DNA of 64,000 nt from Hirundichthys speculiger (Eukaryota > Chordata > Actinopteri > Beloniformes > Exocoetidae). The position numbers and the translations under genes were made by a program. Each line of letters opens with the position of its first letter. Positions within the stretch are counted from its first letter, which is position 1. The stretch spans positions 1 through 64,000 of the forward strand of contig JAGFBZ010002933.1 in NCBI GenBank assembly GCA_018398805.1, given 5' to 3'. Below the pieces are notes generated by a model that was not told the DNA's origin, did not search any database, and saw nothing but the letters and a program-made list of their open reading frames with translations. This document shows, in pieces, positions 33,060-42,967 of this stretch.

Positions 33060-33925
33060 TAGTGACAGGCATTCCGGCTCTTTGAGGAGAGCCGGCTCTT
33101 TTGGCTCGGCTCACTAAAAAGAGCCGGCTCTTTTGGCTCCCAAGTGGCTCCTCAGATTTTTTGTTAATTAAATTAATTTATTACCAAATTATGTGTAAAA
33201 TGAATAACTAATCTTAAAAAAACATCAAATATTACATATGTATTGTATTTATATGTCTTTATTAATAAACTTAACATATAAATGAATAAATTCTAAATAA
33301 AAAAAAAGACCCATTTCAATTTGTGAAAAAACAAAATCAACTAAACATCACTCAACAAAACATAAATTAAAATGTGCAACTATTTACAGTGAAAAACCTT
33401 CAGTCCCTTTCTGGTCTTTTCTCCAACTCTGTTAATTGCACTGTTGGATGATTAGTTTGAATATGACTGTGCAGGTTGTTTGTGGAGCCTGCTCTATATG
33501 AAATTTGTATTTTACAAAGTGTACACTTTGCCTTAACGGAGTCTAACACTTTAAAATGTGTCCATATTTTACTCCTTTTCCTGTTGTCACTCATCTTTGG
33601 TGAACTGGTCAAATCCTCTTGCGCTCCTCTCGCTGTCGTCTCTCTGCCTCCTGTGTGTGTCTGTAACCCGCCCCCCCCCCCCCCAGCAGAGTGTTGTTGA
33701 CTCTGCTCCCCCCCTCCCTCCTGCTCAGTGTAGTAGTCACACAGACGTTGCCACAGCCATACATGTTGACCAATGCGGCTTTAAAAGACAATATAAAATA
33801 ATAATTAAAAAAAAAAAATCGCTCTGGCTCACGAGCCGGCTCCCGTCGATCTCGAGTCGGCTCTCGTCGTTCACTTCAAAGAGCCGGCTCTTTTCCGGCT
33901 CTCGTTCGCGACCGACCCATCACTA
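33060..33925 (-). mobile_element. Short hAT transposon with perfect 8-bp TSD
   Basis: 866 bp. Ends are tagtgacaggc and (reverse complement) tagtgatgggt, with repeated gagccggctcttttggctc motifs inside both ends. It is flanked by a perfect 8-bp duplication gttctggc at 33052-33059 and 33926-33933, diagnostic for hAT. It keeps only the first exon of a transposase and is an internal-deletion derivative. Confidence 0.93.
33400..33612 (-). CDS. BED-type zinc finger, truncated hAT transposase N-terminus
   Basis: 70 codons. Near the start WTHFKVL leads into CTLCKIQ and then a histidine pair in LHSHIQTNH, the C2-H2 layout of a BED finger, the DNA-binding domain of hAT transposases and ZBED proteins. 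The catalytic and dimerisation domains are absent. The frame is intact from ATG to stop, so a small DNA-binding protein could be made if transcribed; no evidence for that is visible. Confidence 0.65.
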   Translation of the reverse strand: MTSSPKMSDNRKRSKIWTHFKVLDSVKAKCTLCKIQISYRAGSTNNLHSHIQTNHPTVQLTELEKRPERD

Positions 33926-34686
33926 GTTCTGGCCGACTGAGAGATATGACACGCTATGTTCCGAGTACCCAGTCCAGCGTGGTTCAGAATTAATTCTTCA
34001 CCACGACACCAGAACAGGGTTCCCACTCTTTCCCTGATATTATTTTCCAGGACGTTTTCCAGGACATTTTCAGCCGCTACAGAGACAAGTAATCACGTCA
34101 TACACTGTATCAGTGTATGACGTGATTACTGTTTTTTTTTTCTACAGTTGTAACTTGCATTTAGCCAGACTGTTTCTATGTTTATTCCTCAGACATCTGA
34201 TGTGCAGTCTATGGCTGTAATTTATGTATGAGATAATCTCCTAAATTCTCAGAAATTATGACAAATTTATCATAGAATAATGCAAACACACCCACAGATT
34301 ACACCGTAGCACTTCATTAGGAGGACCAACTGGAGTTTAAATGTTCAATTGGGCAATTCCTAACTCAACTTTCCCTTCTCTCTTGCTTTTTCTCCTGCAC
34401 TTCCTCTAAAACTATGTGTATATTTTCAATAAATCACAGAAGAACAATTTCCTGAGTTTCATCTCAGTTTAGTGCACAACTCAGTTTACTTTACACAGCT
34501 GGCATTTCTCAAACATAATAAAAATCAAAATCACTGCCAAAATAGCCAAGCAGAACATAAATTTTCATAAATATAACTAAATATCAAAATAAATATATTT
34601 GTATCCTGCAGTGCAAAAAGGTCAATGTAAAACAAAGCAATATGTCATTCTAATAAAAATGTTACCTAAAAAAAAAAGTTCCTCAG

Positions 34687-37087
34687 CTACTGCAGCTTCT
34701 TGACACTCTCCTGCAGGCTATCCAGTGTTTGTGCTAGAGCTTCCAGCTCTTCCATTTTTTCTCTGCCACACTTCTCCAGTACGCATTTGATTTGGTCAGT
34801 AATGTGAAGTCGTGTTTTTTTTTCTGCATTCACTGCCATTTCGTCTGCCTCTTTCTGCATCATCTCGCTGCTTTTCATTATTCTTCTCTGTTTTGCTTTC
34901 ACATTTTCTATTTCTTGGTGGAGCTCCTTTCTTTTTTTCTCATTTGCAGTTTGTTCTTTTTTCTTTTTCTCATCCTCAAGGTACTGTATGTACCTCATCC
35001 TCGCTCCTTTGCAATGCTGAATGAGGTCTTTTGGCAGGGCTTCATCTACTGCACACTCAGCCATTGCATCCTGAACCAAGCGCAACGCTATTAGACTCCT
35101 CTCCTTCAAGTTTTGGACAAGCATGTCCTTGTTGACAGACTAGCCTCTTTCTACTGCTGCTTGTCCATGAGACAGTGTGAGGAGACATTTCATCAGATCC
35201 CAAAGTGCTGCATACTTTTCTCTGCCACTGACAAATTTTCCAAGAAATTCATCCAGCCGGCAACTGTACACAAAATCTTGGAATTCTGCTTTATGGTTTG
35301 CGCTGGCATGCAATGAGAAAGCTTTATATTGAGCAAGGACTTTTTCACACTCTGAGGCAGTGCGCCATCCTGCATCAAGGAGAACCTGTAGGAGTTTCTC
35401 AATCATAGCTATTGCGCTTTCAGCCTCTGTCACCATGATCACAGGGTCAAGGGAGCTCATGTGCCGCACTGCTGGGTACACAAAAGGACTTCTCTCCATC
35501 ATTTTTTTGCAGGTCACAGCAAGGAAGGAGACGCATTCTTTCTTGAACACCTGTATGTTCACTGGATTTTCCTGGAGCTTTTCGGATGCCTTCTCTAAAG
35601 CTTGCTTTGTGGCAAAGCCTATGTCCAGCTGTTTGAGTGGCACATGGATTGATTTGTCTTGGAGGTCCAATTTCAGCAGCTGGACAGGTGTTTTCCTCTT
35701 CTCCAATTCTTCCTTTTTGATAAAGCATGACAGCAAGTGTCTCAGAATCGACTGGAGCTCTTTTGCCAAGAAGGGCATCATTGGCACATCTGTCTGGAAT
35801 TTCTCCAAAAAAGGCTTCAGCTGTCTGGCAACAAATGCAAAAAACTGGAGCTTAGCCTGAAAAAGACGGTCATCAGTAGCCCCTTTCACTGTACAGTAGG
35901 ATGCAGATGATGGTACTTTGCTTTTTGGGAGTTTCTGGTGGCTTCTGATGTACTGTTGCACAGCTGGCCACAGTTCTATTGCTCGCTAGGCAACTGCTAA
36001 ATCTTCAACCCATCGATGGGCACAGAACTTCAGAGGAAATTTTGTTGTTTTGGTCACCTCAATGAAGTCATCTCGTCTTGCTGGTGAATCATGGAAGACC
36101 TGCCAAAGAGCTCTGAGCACATCTCCCACCCTCCAACCTGTTTCTCTCTCTCCGTCCTGAAAACATGAATGCACAATATGCAAACCACAGCTTCCCAGGT
36201 TGATTATCTTTGGTGCATCTGGGTCCTCTTGGCTCTTGTCCTCTTGGAACAGCCTCAGGAACTTCCAGTTGACAGCTGGGCCATCCATTGAAATCTGTAG
36301 GAGCTTACTGGGATTAAGCGGTGACAGGGCTCTCTTTACTTTTTCCAGAAGCTTCTCTGCTTGAGTGTGTCCCATAAACTCTGAGTCAAAATAATGCACC
36401 ACAACCTTCCCTTCACATTCATTCCAGTACCGCACTACAACATCTAACTGTTCTGTCTGTGTCACTTTGTTTAGACATTCATCAAAAGATATAACATAGC
36501 ATTGTGCCTTTCTTATATCTTTGATCAGCTGTTCTTTGAAATAAGGACCTAAACCAAAACATATAAGATAAGCAGACTTTGTTGCACTACATGAAAACTG
36601 TTTAGCAATTGCACTGTCTGGGAACATCTGTCCAAAAATTGCTGAGATGTCAGAGCTGGAATTGAATGAATAGTGCGACTTTATCCATCTTGATTACCCA
36701 GCAAATCTCTGCTTCAAACATGGCTTGGCTCGAAAAAAATGGTGAGCTTCCTCGTGTTTCTGAACTGGAGCCTTATGATGCTATATTTCCCTGACTGACA
36801 CCTTCCTTATGTACAGTGGCTGTTTGTGGTTCTTTGTTGGTTGTACTCCTCATAAAATCTGTCATTCGTCTCTCTTGTTTTAATTGTCCAGCTGTCTTGA
36901 TGTGGCCTTGCCCCCGTGCATGACTCTTGAGAGCTGAGACACCCATGTTGCCAACATCAAAAGACTTTCTGCAAATCTTGCAGTATGCTTTATGTATATC
37001 TCCGGACACATCTCCTAGCCAGTCCCTGAACTGGGGGTCTTCCTTCCACTCACTTTTGAATTTGGACTGTCTTCCTGACATTGTCAC
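34687..37087 (-). pseudogene. hAT-like transposase, broken by stops and a frameshift
   Basis: Read from 37087 leftward. A C2H2 (BED-like) finger (CKICRKSF ... SHARGQGH) is followed by the catalytic region: VISFDECLNKVTQTEQLD with the first acid, LQISMDGPAVNW with the second, and GSCGLHIVH. A helical insertion domain follows, ending LTLSHGQAAVERG, whose Glu is the third acid and which marks the hAT dimerisation region. The last part (34687-35124) is a lysine/glutamate-rich coiled coil ending in EELEALAQTL. Defects: a frame change near 36690, a stop at about 35989 in place of an expected acidic residue, and a stop near 35138. The few lesions suggest that it died fairly recently. Plus-strand frames here (for example 35360-35860) are shadows. 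Confidence 0.8.
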
Positions 37088-37884
37088 TCACTCCTGTAAT
37101 TAGAGGACAATACATATTTTAAGCTGTCTATTACTGCCTGTTAATGTTGTATAATCAACCTGTCAAGCCCTTTGAATTGCATTTGATTTATTTAAAAGTT
37201 GGGGGTTGAACACAGAGAAGGTGCCACTTTTTAAATCTCACTAGCTCTCTTGCTAGCTCTCCAGGATTACCAACCATAACTTTACCTGATTGACAGCTCT
37301 AATGCTAATTTAGCCATGTTAAATCACATTCATTTATATGCTAAGTGGTTTAAATTAAATGTATGTTGAACATGTTAATTTTTCGCTGCCTACTTTTCTC
37401 ATTTTTCTCTGTGGTCTCTGCACATCTCACTCTGTTGACAACTACTTTCATTTTAAATTAAGGAGTTTAAGACTACATGAGAAGTCGCTAATCTCTCTAA
37501 TTCCTTTTCCCCATCTATCCATGTACATACACAGTATTTTTATATACCGTATTTTCCGCACTATAGGGCGCACCGGATTATAAGGCGCATAGAATAGAAG
37601 ATACTGCAGTCAAACGTTTGACTGGGGTTGCGCTATGCATCCACTAGATGGAGCTGTGCTGTGGGTGTGGGACTGTGAGTAAGCACAGTACCAGTGTTTA
37701 CTGACTACAGTAGCCGTAATGCTGGTGCGGTGTGGCCTTGTAGTTTACCAGTCGTACTTATTGGTGAGATTAGAGATTCACCAAGTGTGAATGATAAGAC
37801 TTTGTGTCTTTAAAGGGAATATGAGGATTGTTAGCCTTTTATAGCTAATCCGGTGGATAGTCGATAGTTGAGCGCCGTGTACAA

Positions 37885-39166
37885 CTAGTATGGATCAACC
37901 AATTAACCAACTGAAAAAGGCTCTTCAAACAGCTCCCACGTTAGGCCTTTCCTGGAAAGACTTCTCATCCCCCGACAACCAGATGGCTCAGCAGGTAAAA
38001 GCAGCTCTTCCTGAGACCAGCAGACACCCCTGTTCACGAGTCACCTATACAGCGGTAACAGTTGCTGAGAGAGCCACTTGGACCCATGCTAGCCAAATGC
38101 AAAAGGTGCCAGAATCCACTGGTGACCTCCCTCCGGCTATAAATCACCCAGCATCAGAGTAGACGCTCTACTCCACCTATCACCAGGCGAAAGTCATGTC
38201 CTCACCAACTGAGGGGACATCTCAGTTGAAGGGATGAGTGCTGATCAGGCCTATGGCAGCACTCCGAGCAACATGCTCCAACATGGGTGCTTTGTTCTGC
38301 TTGGTGAGTGACATTGGCTCAGACACAGACAATGGCAGCCTGTTGGACTGACAGGTTGTGGACTATTTGGCTCAAAATGCCCTTGATTTGGATTACTCGT
38401 CATTTGGCCTGTTTCCTGGGGATCAGGAGGTCATTCAAGATTGCTGCATAACAAAAGATCTCACACTGCAGCACCTTTATGTGGTGTCAGCTCATGACAC
38501 ACCCCGCCATCACCGCTCTCCAACTGACCCACGTGACTCAATCTGGGGCTCGGATGTCCCACCTGACAGGAAACTCTGGTCAAACATTTTTTTTTTCCCC
38601 TTGATGAAAAAACTCATGCTCCGCCTGGAAACTGTGAACTACAAGCTGGACGAATTCACCAAGGACTATGTGGTTGCCCTAAAAGGACTCTGCTTGAGAA
38701 CCATGTGTCCTCCTCTGGCTGGCTTTCATTGCTAGCTGGTAACAGCTAAAAGGTCTCTCCTGCTGCGGATTATGACCTCAGTCATCATTGTTGTTCTTTC
38801 ATGCAGCATTATTCCCTTAGTCAAGAACTGTCTAAGATGATTCCCATCCAGTTTTGGATCTGTATACCCCATGTTCCCAAACAAATCCCATGGACTCTAT
38901 TTCTAATCCTCCCTCATCGCCTGGATATTATGACGATTCATCAGAATGACTCTGACAACGACTCCTTTGTGTGATCGTCCGTTTTCCAACACTGAATATT
39001 ATTGTCCATATTCATAAGTCGAACATTGTTTCTGTTTTCAATCATGTTTATGATGGTGATCATTGAATCTCAGTGAATTTGGTGACCTAATGTTACAGTT
39101 AATGGATGTTATTGTGTGATTAATATAAAACATATCAATGTTTTATTATAATCAAAAGAGGGAAAT
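37885..39166 (+). pseudogene. ERV-B pol/env remnant upstream of its 3' LTR
   Basis: Plus strand. The frame from 37890 starts with DQPINQLKKALQTAPTLGLS, resembling the RT-RNase H connection of retroviral pol. Farther on, a short frame at about 38757-38840 reads a 20-residue hydrophobic stretch (IMTSVIIVVLSCSIIPLV) and then KNCLR-stop, which looks like an envelope transmembrane anchor and short tail. The frame 38358-38735 in between is not recognised. A purine-rich AAAAGAGGGAAAT at 39154-39166 acts as PPT. Most of gag and pol is gone, and no 5' LTR is present, so a deletion or recombination removed the 5' part. Confidence 0.5.
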
Positions 39167-39728
39167 TGTGGAGGAAATTTTTATTTGGTTTATTTCATCT
39201 TGTAATTTTGTCATCTAACAATATGTTTAAAAGTGATTTGTCTGTGTCACACGAGACCAAATGTCTGACAAAAGGCAAGCACGGGGGTCGGCTGTGGCTC
39301 ATTGATCTAGGAGACACGGCAGGGGTCAGCTGTGACTTCCTAAATTTAATTAGCACCAACTAAATAACTTCTTGATCAAGGGATTGTTTAACGTTGCTAA
39401 ACTCAATCAGTCTGTTTTAAACAAATGCCTCTGTATGACATCCCTAAACTCAATCAGTCTGTTTGCAGACAAATGGCTAAGGCAACTGTCTCTGCCTCCA
39501 CCACCACCTGCTGTGTCTACACTCTGTATGCAAACCTGTAACACCTTGCTGTCTTGGTATAAAGATCAGCCTCATCTTTGTATCTGCAGAGTCATCAGCC
39601 AGCACTCTGCGGAGTGGTGGCTGGTCGCTCTCCTTGTGCACAAGTATTTGTATGTCTGTCTTTTTTCTCTGTAATAAATTCTATTCTGATTTTCTCATCG
39701 AGATCGGATCTGATTTTTTTCCACAACA
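39167..39728 (+). repeat. ERV-B 3' LTR
   Basis: Starts TGTGGAGGAAATT after the PPT and ends TTCCACAACA. It contains tataaagatc near 39557 and aataaa at 39674, fitting a promoter and poly(A) signal. 562 bp. Distinct from the ERV-A LTR. Confidence 0.75.
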
Positions 39729-39737
39729 ATACTGTAA

Positions 39738-40150
39738 ATGAGAAATATCTTCAGTATGAACCAAAATTTGGGATGGAAGTAGATTTGTCATCTAATTTGA
39801 TTATTGTGACATCACCAGGTGGCAGGCATAGAAAACATCCATTATTGTTTTCAAGATTTCAAAAGGCTGCAATTTAAAAGTGGTTTGAGATAAGGGCATA
39901 CTATAATTGAGAAATATTGTTAAAGCAAAATTTGGGCTGTAAGTAAATTGTCAACTAATTTGCATATTGTGACATCAACAGGTGGCGGCCATATTGGAAA
40001 ATGTCAATTTTCTTATAAAGATTTTAAAAGGCTATAGTTTGAGCGGTTTGAGGTGAGGGAATACAATATATTCAGTATGAAATAAAATCTTTGATAGAAA
40101 TAAATTCACTGATCCAATTTGTATAATCTTTAGGCACTGTTTGGGGGGCA
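39738..40150. repeat. Diverged tandem repeat, period about 168 bp
   Basis: Two and a half copies of a unit containing gagaaatat, aaaatttggg, tattgtgacatcaNcaggtgg and aaaaggct...gtttgag. Copies start near 39740, 39909 and 40077 and are clearly diverged. No coding potential. It lies between the ERV-B LTR and the piggyBac frame. Confidence 0.65.
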
Positions 40151-40257
40151 TATGGAATTGTATTATTTTCAAAGACCTTCAATGATCAAGATGGCACTGC
40201 TAGTAGTTTTTCAGTGTGTGGTATCTTTCATTGCAAGGCACAGCACAAAGACCTACT

Positions 40258-40818
40258 TCACACTGACGGAAGTTTCATGGGTGATGAGGCTCCAGAGTCA
40301 TCATTCAGAAAAAGAAAGATGAAATCAAGTGGCTCAAAATTTGTCAGATCATCTCCACAATAACCAACAGGCTCGTCAAAATTTGGGATCCGCTTTAGAT
40401 ATTCTTCCTCTCCTCTCAAGAATTCCCAGCCATCATCATTATAATCATTGCCGCCGTGATTTGTGGTGCGGCGTTGAACGCCATTTCCACCGCCATTTGC
40501 GGTGTGTTTTCTCCCGCGGCTTCTCCCACGTCTCCCACAACCGCAGCTGTTTTCATCCCCGCTACATTCACCCATAATCGCAGTGTTATGAAACCCTCTG
40601 ACATCCCGACCACGTCCTCTGCTTGGTTTTTGCAAGCCACACTGAGGTGAAGCACCTGCTATACTGTGTGATGGTTGTGGACTATGGCGCACGGACCCGC
40701 CGTCACTACTCATGTCAGTTTCTTCGTCACTGAACAACTCTACGTTTTCCTCCTTGGAATAGGAGTCAGCCAGTAACTGACGAAGTACTTCGTCGATGGT
40801 AAATCGACCTCTCAGCAT
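40258..40818 (-). CDS. piggyBac transposase N-terminal domain only
   Basis: 186 codons, open from ATG to stop. FTIDEVLRQLLADSYSKEEN and FSDEETDMSSDG give the acidic N-terminus typical of piggyBac/PGBD transposases. A glycine/arginine-rich middle (CGCGRRGRSRGRKH) follows, then IPNFDEPVGYCGDDLTNFEP and LDFIFLFLND, the conserved entry to the transposase core. The DDD catalytic domain and the C-terminal cysteine-rich domain are missing; the sequence to the left is unrelated. Its promoter side leads to a TTAA-bounded end at 41109. A truncated element rather than a domesticated gene is the simplest reading. Confidence 0.7.
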   Translation of the reverse strand: MLRGRFTIDEVLRQLLADSYSKEENVELFSDEETDMSSDGGSVRHSPQPSHSIAGASPQCGLQKPSRGRGRDVRGFHNTAIMGECSGDENSCGCGRRGRSRGRKHTANGGGNGVQRRTTNHGGNDYNDDGWEFLRGEEEYLKRIPNFDEPVGYCGDDLTNFEPLDFIFLFLNDDSGASSPMKLPSV

Positions 40819-41077
40819 CGTAAGTAAATGAGAAAAATACTATTTCGCTCTGTTCTGTTCTCGCTCCGTTCAGCAGTACTATCGCCGCTGCGCTGCTGCC
40901 ACTCTACGACGGAGGGTGTTTTGCAAACTCTTTTTCTCTGAAACTTTGAATGGCACCACCCCCAAAAAATCTACTCAGATTACAGGCACACATGTCTCCT
41001 ATCTCCTGGTGAAAAGTAGTGACACGTTTCGGCACCACATTTATAGATACAGCCTGTTTTATTCAGCAATGTTGCTT

Positions 41078-41113
41078 GTCGCAATATTGCGACTTTGGCG
41101 CTTAAAGGGTTAA
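41078..41113 (-). other. piggyBac 5' terminus with TTAA
   Basis: Minus strand: TTAA (41110-41113) followed by CCCTTTAAGCGCCAAAGTCG and a palindrome tcgcaatattgcga. CCC after TTAA is the hallmark of piggyBac ends. No matching left end was found. Confidence 0.6.
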
Positions 41114-41138
41114 AGGCTTTAGTGCGGAAAATACGGTA

Positions 41139-42529
41139 ACTGAATTCCTAATAAAGTTGAAACGTGGCCCATTAATTATCTGTTAACCGTTATTACCTTG
41201 AACCGCTGAATCAGAAATACGTTGCTCACTGCGCACGGCCAACTCCATAAACGACACTATGGCTGCGTTTCAAAAGCGGGTTACGTTTCCCGCTCAATCG
41301 CCCTCAGCCCTTAATACGTCACACGGAGGCCACTTGGAGAGTGGAGGGGAAGTGGGCAGGAGAGGGAATAGAAGAGGGAAACGGAACGCACTTGCCCTCG
41401 TTCATTAACAGCCCAGACAATCACAGGTCAACCACATGTCGTAGCGCCATACTGCCTCTTATAACAAGAAATACCTGCAGACAGCATGGATGTATTACGA
41501 GAACCGGCCATAGGACCAGAATGGCGGCCACGTAATGCTGTGACTGTGTTGGTGATGTCTGTCACTCATCAGAGGACAGAGAGGAGCCTATGGTTATTGG
41601 AGTGAAAAACCTCACACACGCGGACACTTTTCAATTTACGGTCGCTACTTTTGTCTCAAGTTCTTAATGCGGTCTGAAAAGCCGCTAAATGCTGTGACAA
41701 AGTCAACTGGAAGCACTCGTTGCAGGACTGCGCTAAGCAGACATGCGAATTCGATTGATTGGTAGCTTCACGTGGGGCACTGCGCCAGCTAGAGAAGCGC
41801 TATGCCTCAGTGTTGATGACAGACATTTATGCGCATAACTTTTAACACGTTTGCATTCACTCACAAGACAGGGGGAGGATGAATAATTTTCCAGGATAAC
41901 TTAACGGTTTCCAGGACATTTGGCATTTTTTCTCATTTTCCATATGTTTTCCATGACTGGAAAATTGGTCAATCGTTTTCCAGGTTTTCCAGGTTTTCCA
42001 GGATGCGTGGGAACCCTGCAGAACTTTATATATCTGTAATTTGGATTTCCATTCACTTACTCCAACAACAACCTAAAAAGTGTTATTGCTGTTTCAGTTT
42101 CAAGTCATCCAACATTCACACCTTGTGTTTTGCCTGGTCTTGTCATTAAAATTTAATAGAATTCGGGGGTCCTCAAGTCCCCGGGCCTCTAACCCAGCTA
42201 AGCCAGCCCCTCGTCAGAGCACTGGTGGAGTTGCCAAACTCTAGGAGTCCCTTTTCCCTTATTACTCTCAACCTTCTCTGGTATCTTGAGTTTCTCTTCT
42301 TAATCTTTATATCCTTATTTCTTTCCTTATAATCTCATTATTTTACGGACCAGATACTACTCAGACTTAGGACATGAGTAATTTAGTAGTAGTCAATGCA
42401 GATTCGATGAAACAGGTTCTTACCTTATTTTGGCCGGCCCGTGTCCTTTGTCCGTTCGTACCTGCTCCTCATGTGCAATCGTTGTCCTGATCAGCAGTAA
42501 TTTCACAATCCCGGACGACGCCCCCAATT
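41139..42529. other. hAT-composite right arm and ERV-A leader; no gene
   Basis: 41139-42018 is non-coding composite DNA ending in tandem ttttccagg motifs. 42024-42507 is the ERV-A 5' leader, interrupted at 42018/34015 by the composite. No long frame with a domain is present. Confidence 0.6.
42508..42526 (-). other. ERV-A primer binding site, tRNA-Pro type with one extra base
   Basis: Minus strand TGGGGGCGTCGTCCGGGAT, three bases inside the 5' LTR. The tRNA-Pro PBS of gammaretroviruses is the same but lacks one G in the middle (known from murine leukaemia virus). This fixes the 5' end and orientation of the provirus. Confidence 0.85.
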
Positions 42530-42961
42530 TGTTGTGGTCAACCTGACCTTCCCCGGACTGCTGATCTGAGATTAATTTGAATTCAATAATAGTCATGACA
42601 CTCTCAAGTTTCGCCTTTGCAAAGGGAGAAATCAGCTGACAGACCCCGCGGTCTGTCCTCCTGCTCGTCCAGCTGAATTCTGACTCTCTGCAGCTCACAG
42701 GCTGGTTTTATTGACACATGCAGGGCTTAAAACATTTGGCTAGATACAATCACTTTTATGGTAGTTTCAAAGCAAACTCCCCCATTGTGCCAAAACAGTT
42801 CCTTCCTCTAATAAGAACCTATCACCCTGACACAGCCCAGTTGTCTTTTTAGTGCCTGTCCTTTATGACTCAAGCTCAGCCCATGACCTGCAGACCTTTT
42901 AACAACTTAATTTTACTCTTAATATATGTGTCCAAATATGCAAGCACAGTTATAATTCCCA
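42530..42961 (-). repeat. ERV-A 5' LTR
   Basis: 432 bp; same ends as the LTR at 19791-20233, with about seven substitutions and two small indels between them. Outer flank cacaat is the other half of the likely target duplication. Confidence 0.92.
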
Positions 42962-42967
42962 CACAAT

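Larger units (their letters stand above)
37547..41136. mobile_element. Mariner-type TIR element carrying other elements
   Basis: A perfect 17-bp terminal inverted repeat, ccgtattttccgcacta, at 37547-37563 and (reverse complement) 41120-41136, with TA on each outer side, as for Tc1/mariner targets. The left end continues tagggcgcaccggattataaggcgca, split here as tagggcgcacc plus ggattataaggcgca, a familiar teleost repeat end. No transposase of its own is visible; the interior is ERV-B and piggyBac material. Confidence 0.75.
34015..42018 (-). mobile_element. 8-kb hAT-like composite transposon
   Basis: Left end cagggttcccactc and right end (reverse complement) cagggttcccacgc, followed on both sides by repeated ttttccagg/cctggaaaa motifs. 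It is flanked by a 5-bp direct repeat cagaa at 34010-34014 and 42019-42023. It carries its own dead transposase (34687-37087) and, between that gene and the right end, a second TIR-bounded element holding retroviral and piggyBac fragments. The 5-bp rather than 8-bp duplication is unusual for hAT. It lies in the ERV-A leader. Confidence 0.8.
19791..42961 (-). mobile_element. Endogenous retrovirus ERV-A, interrupted by nested insertions
   Basis: Two related LTRs (19791-20233 and 42530-42961) start TG and end CA on the element strand. They are bordered by near-identical 6-bp flanks: tacaat at 19785-19790 and cacaat at 42962-42967, one mismatch, a credible target duplication. A tRNA-Pro-like PBS follows the 5' LTR and a polypurine tract precedes the 3' LTR. 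Minus-strand gag, protease, RNase H and integrase remnants lie between in the correct order. Four insertions explain the 23-kb span (24650-31433, 31553-32475, 33060-33925, 34015-42018); without them about 6.6 kb remain. The PBS and integrase C-terminus suggest a gammaretrovirus-like (class I) lineage. No env is recognised, the RT core is missing, and all genes are broken, so it cannot be functional. Confidence 0.9.

Noticed and set aside
35360..35860. 166-codon plus-strand ORF
   Set aside because: Exact antisense shadow of the hAT-like transposase.
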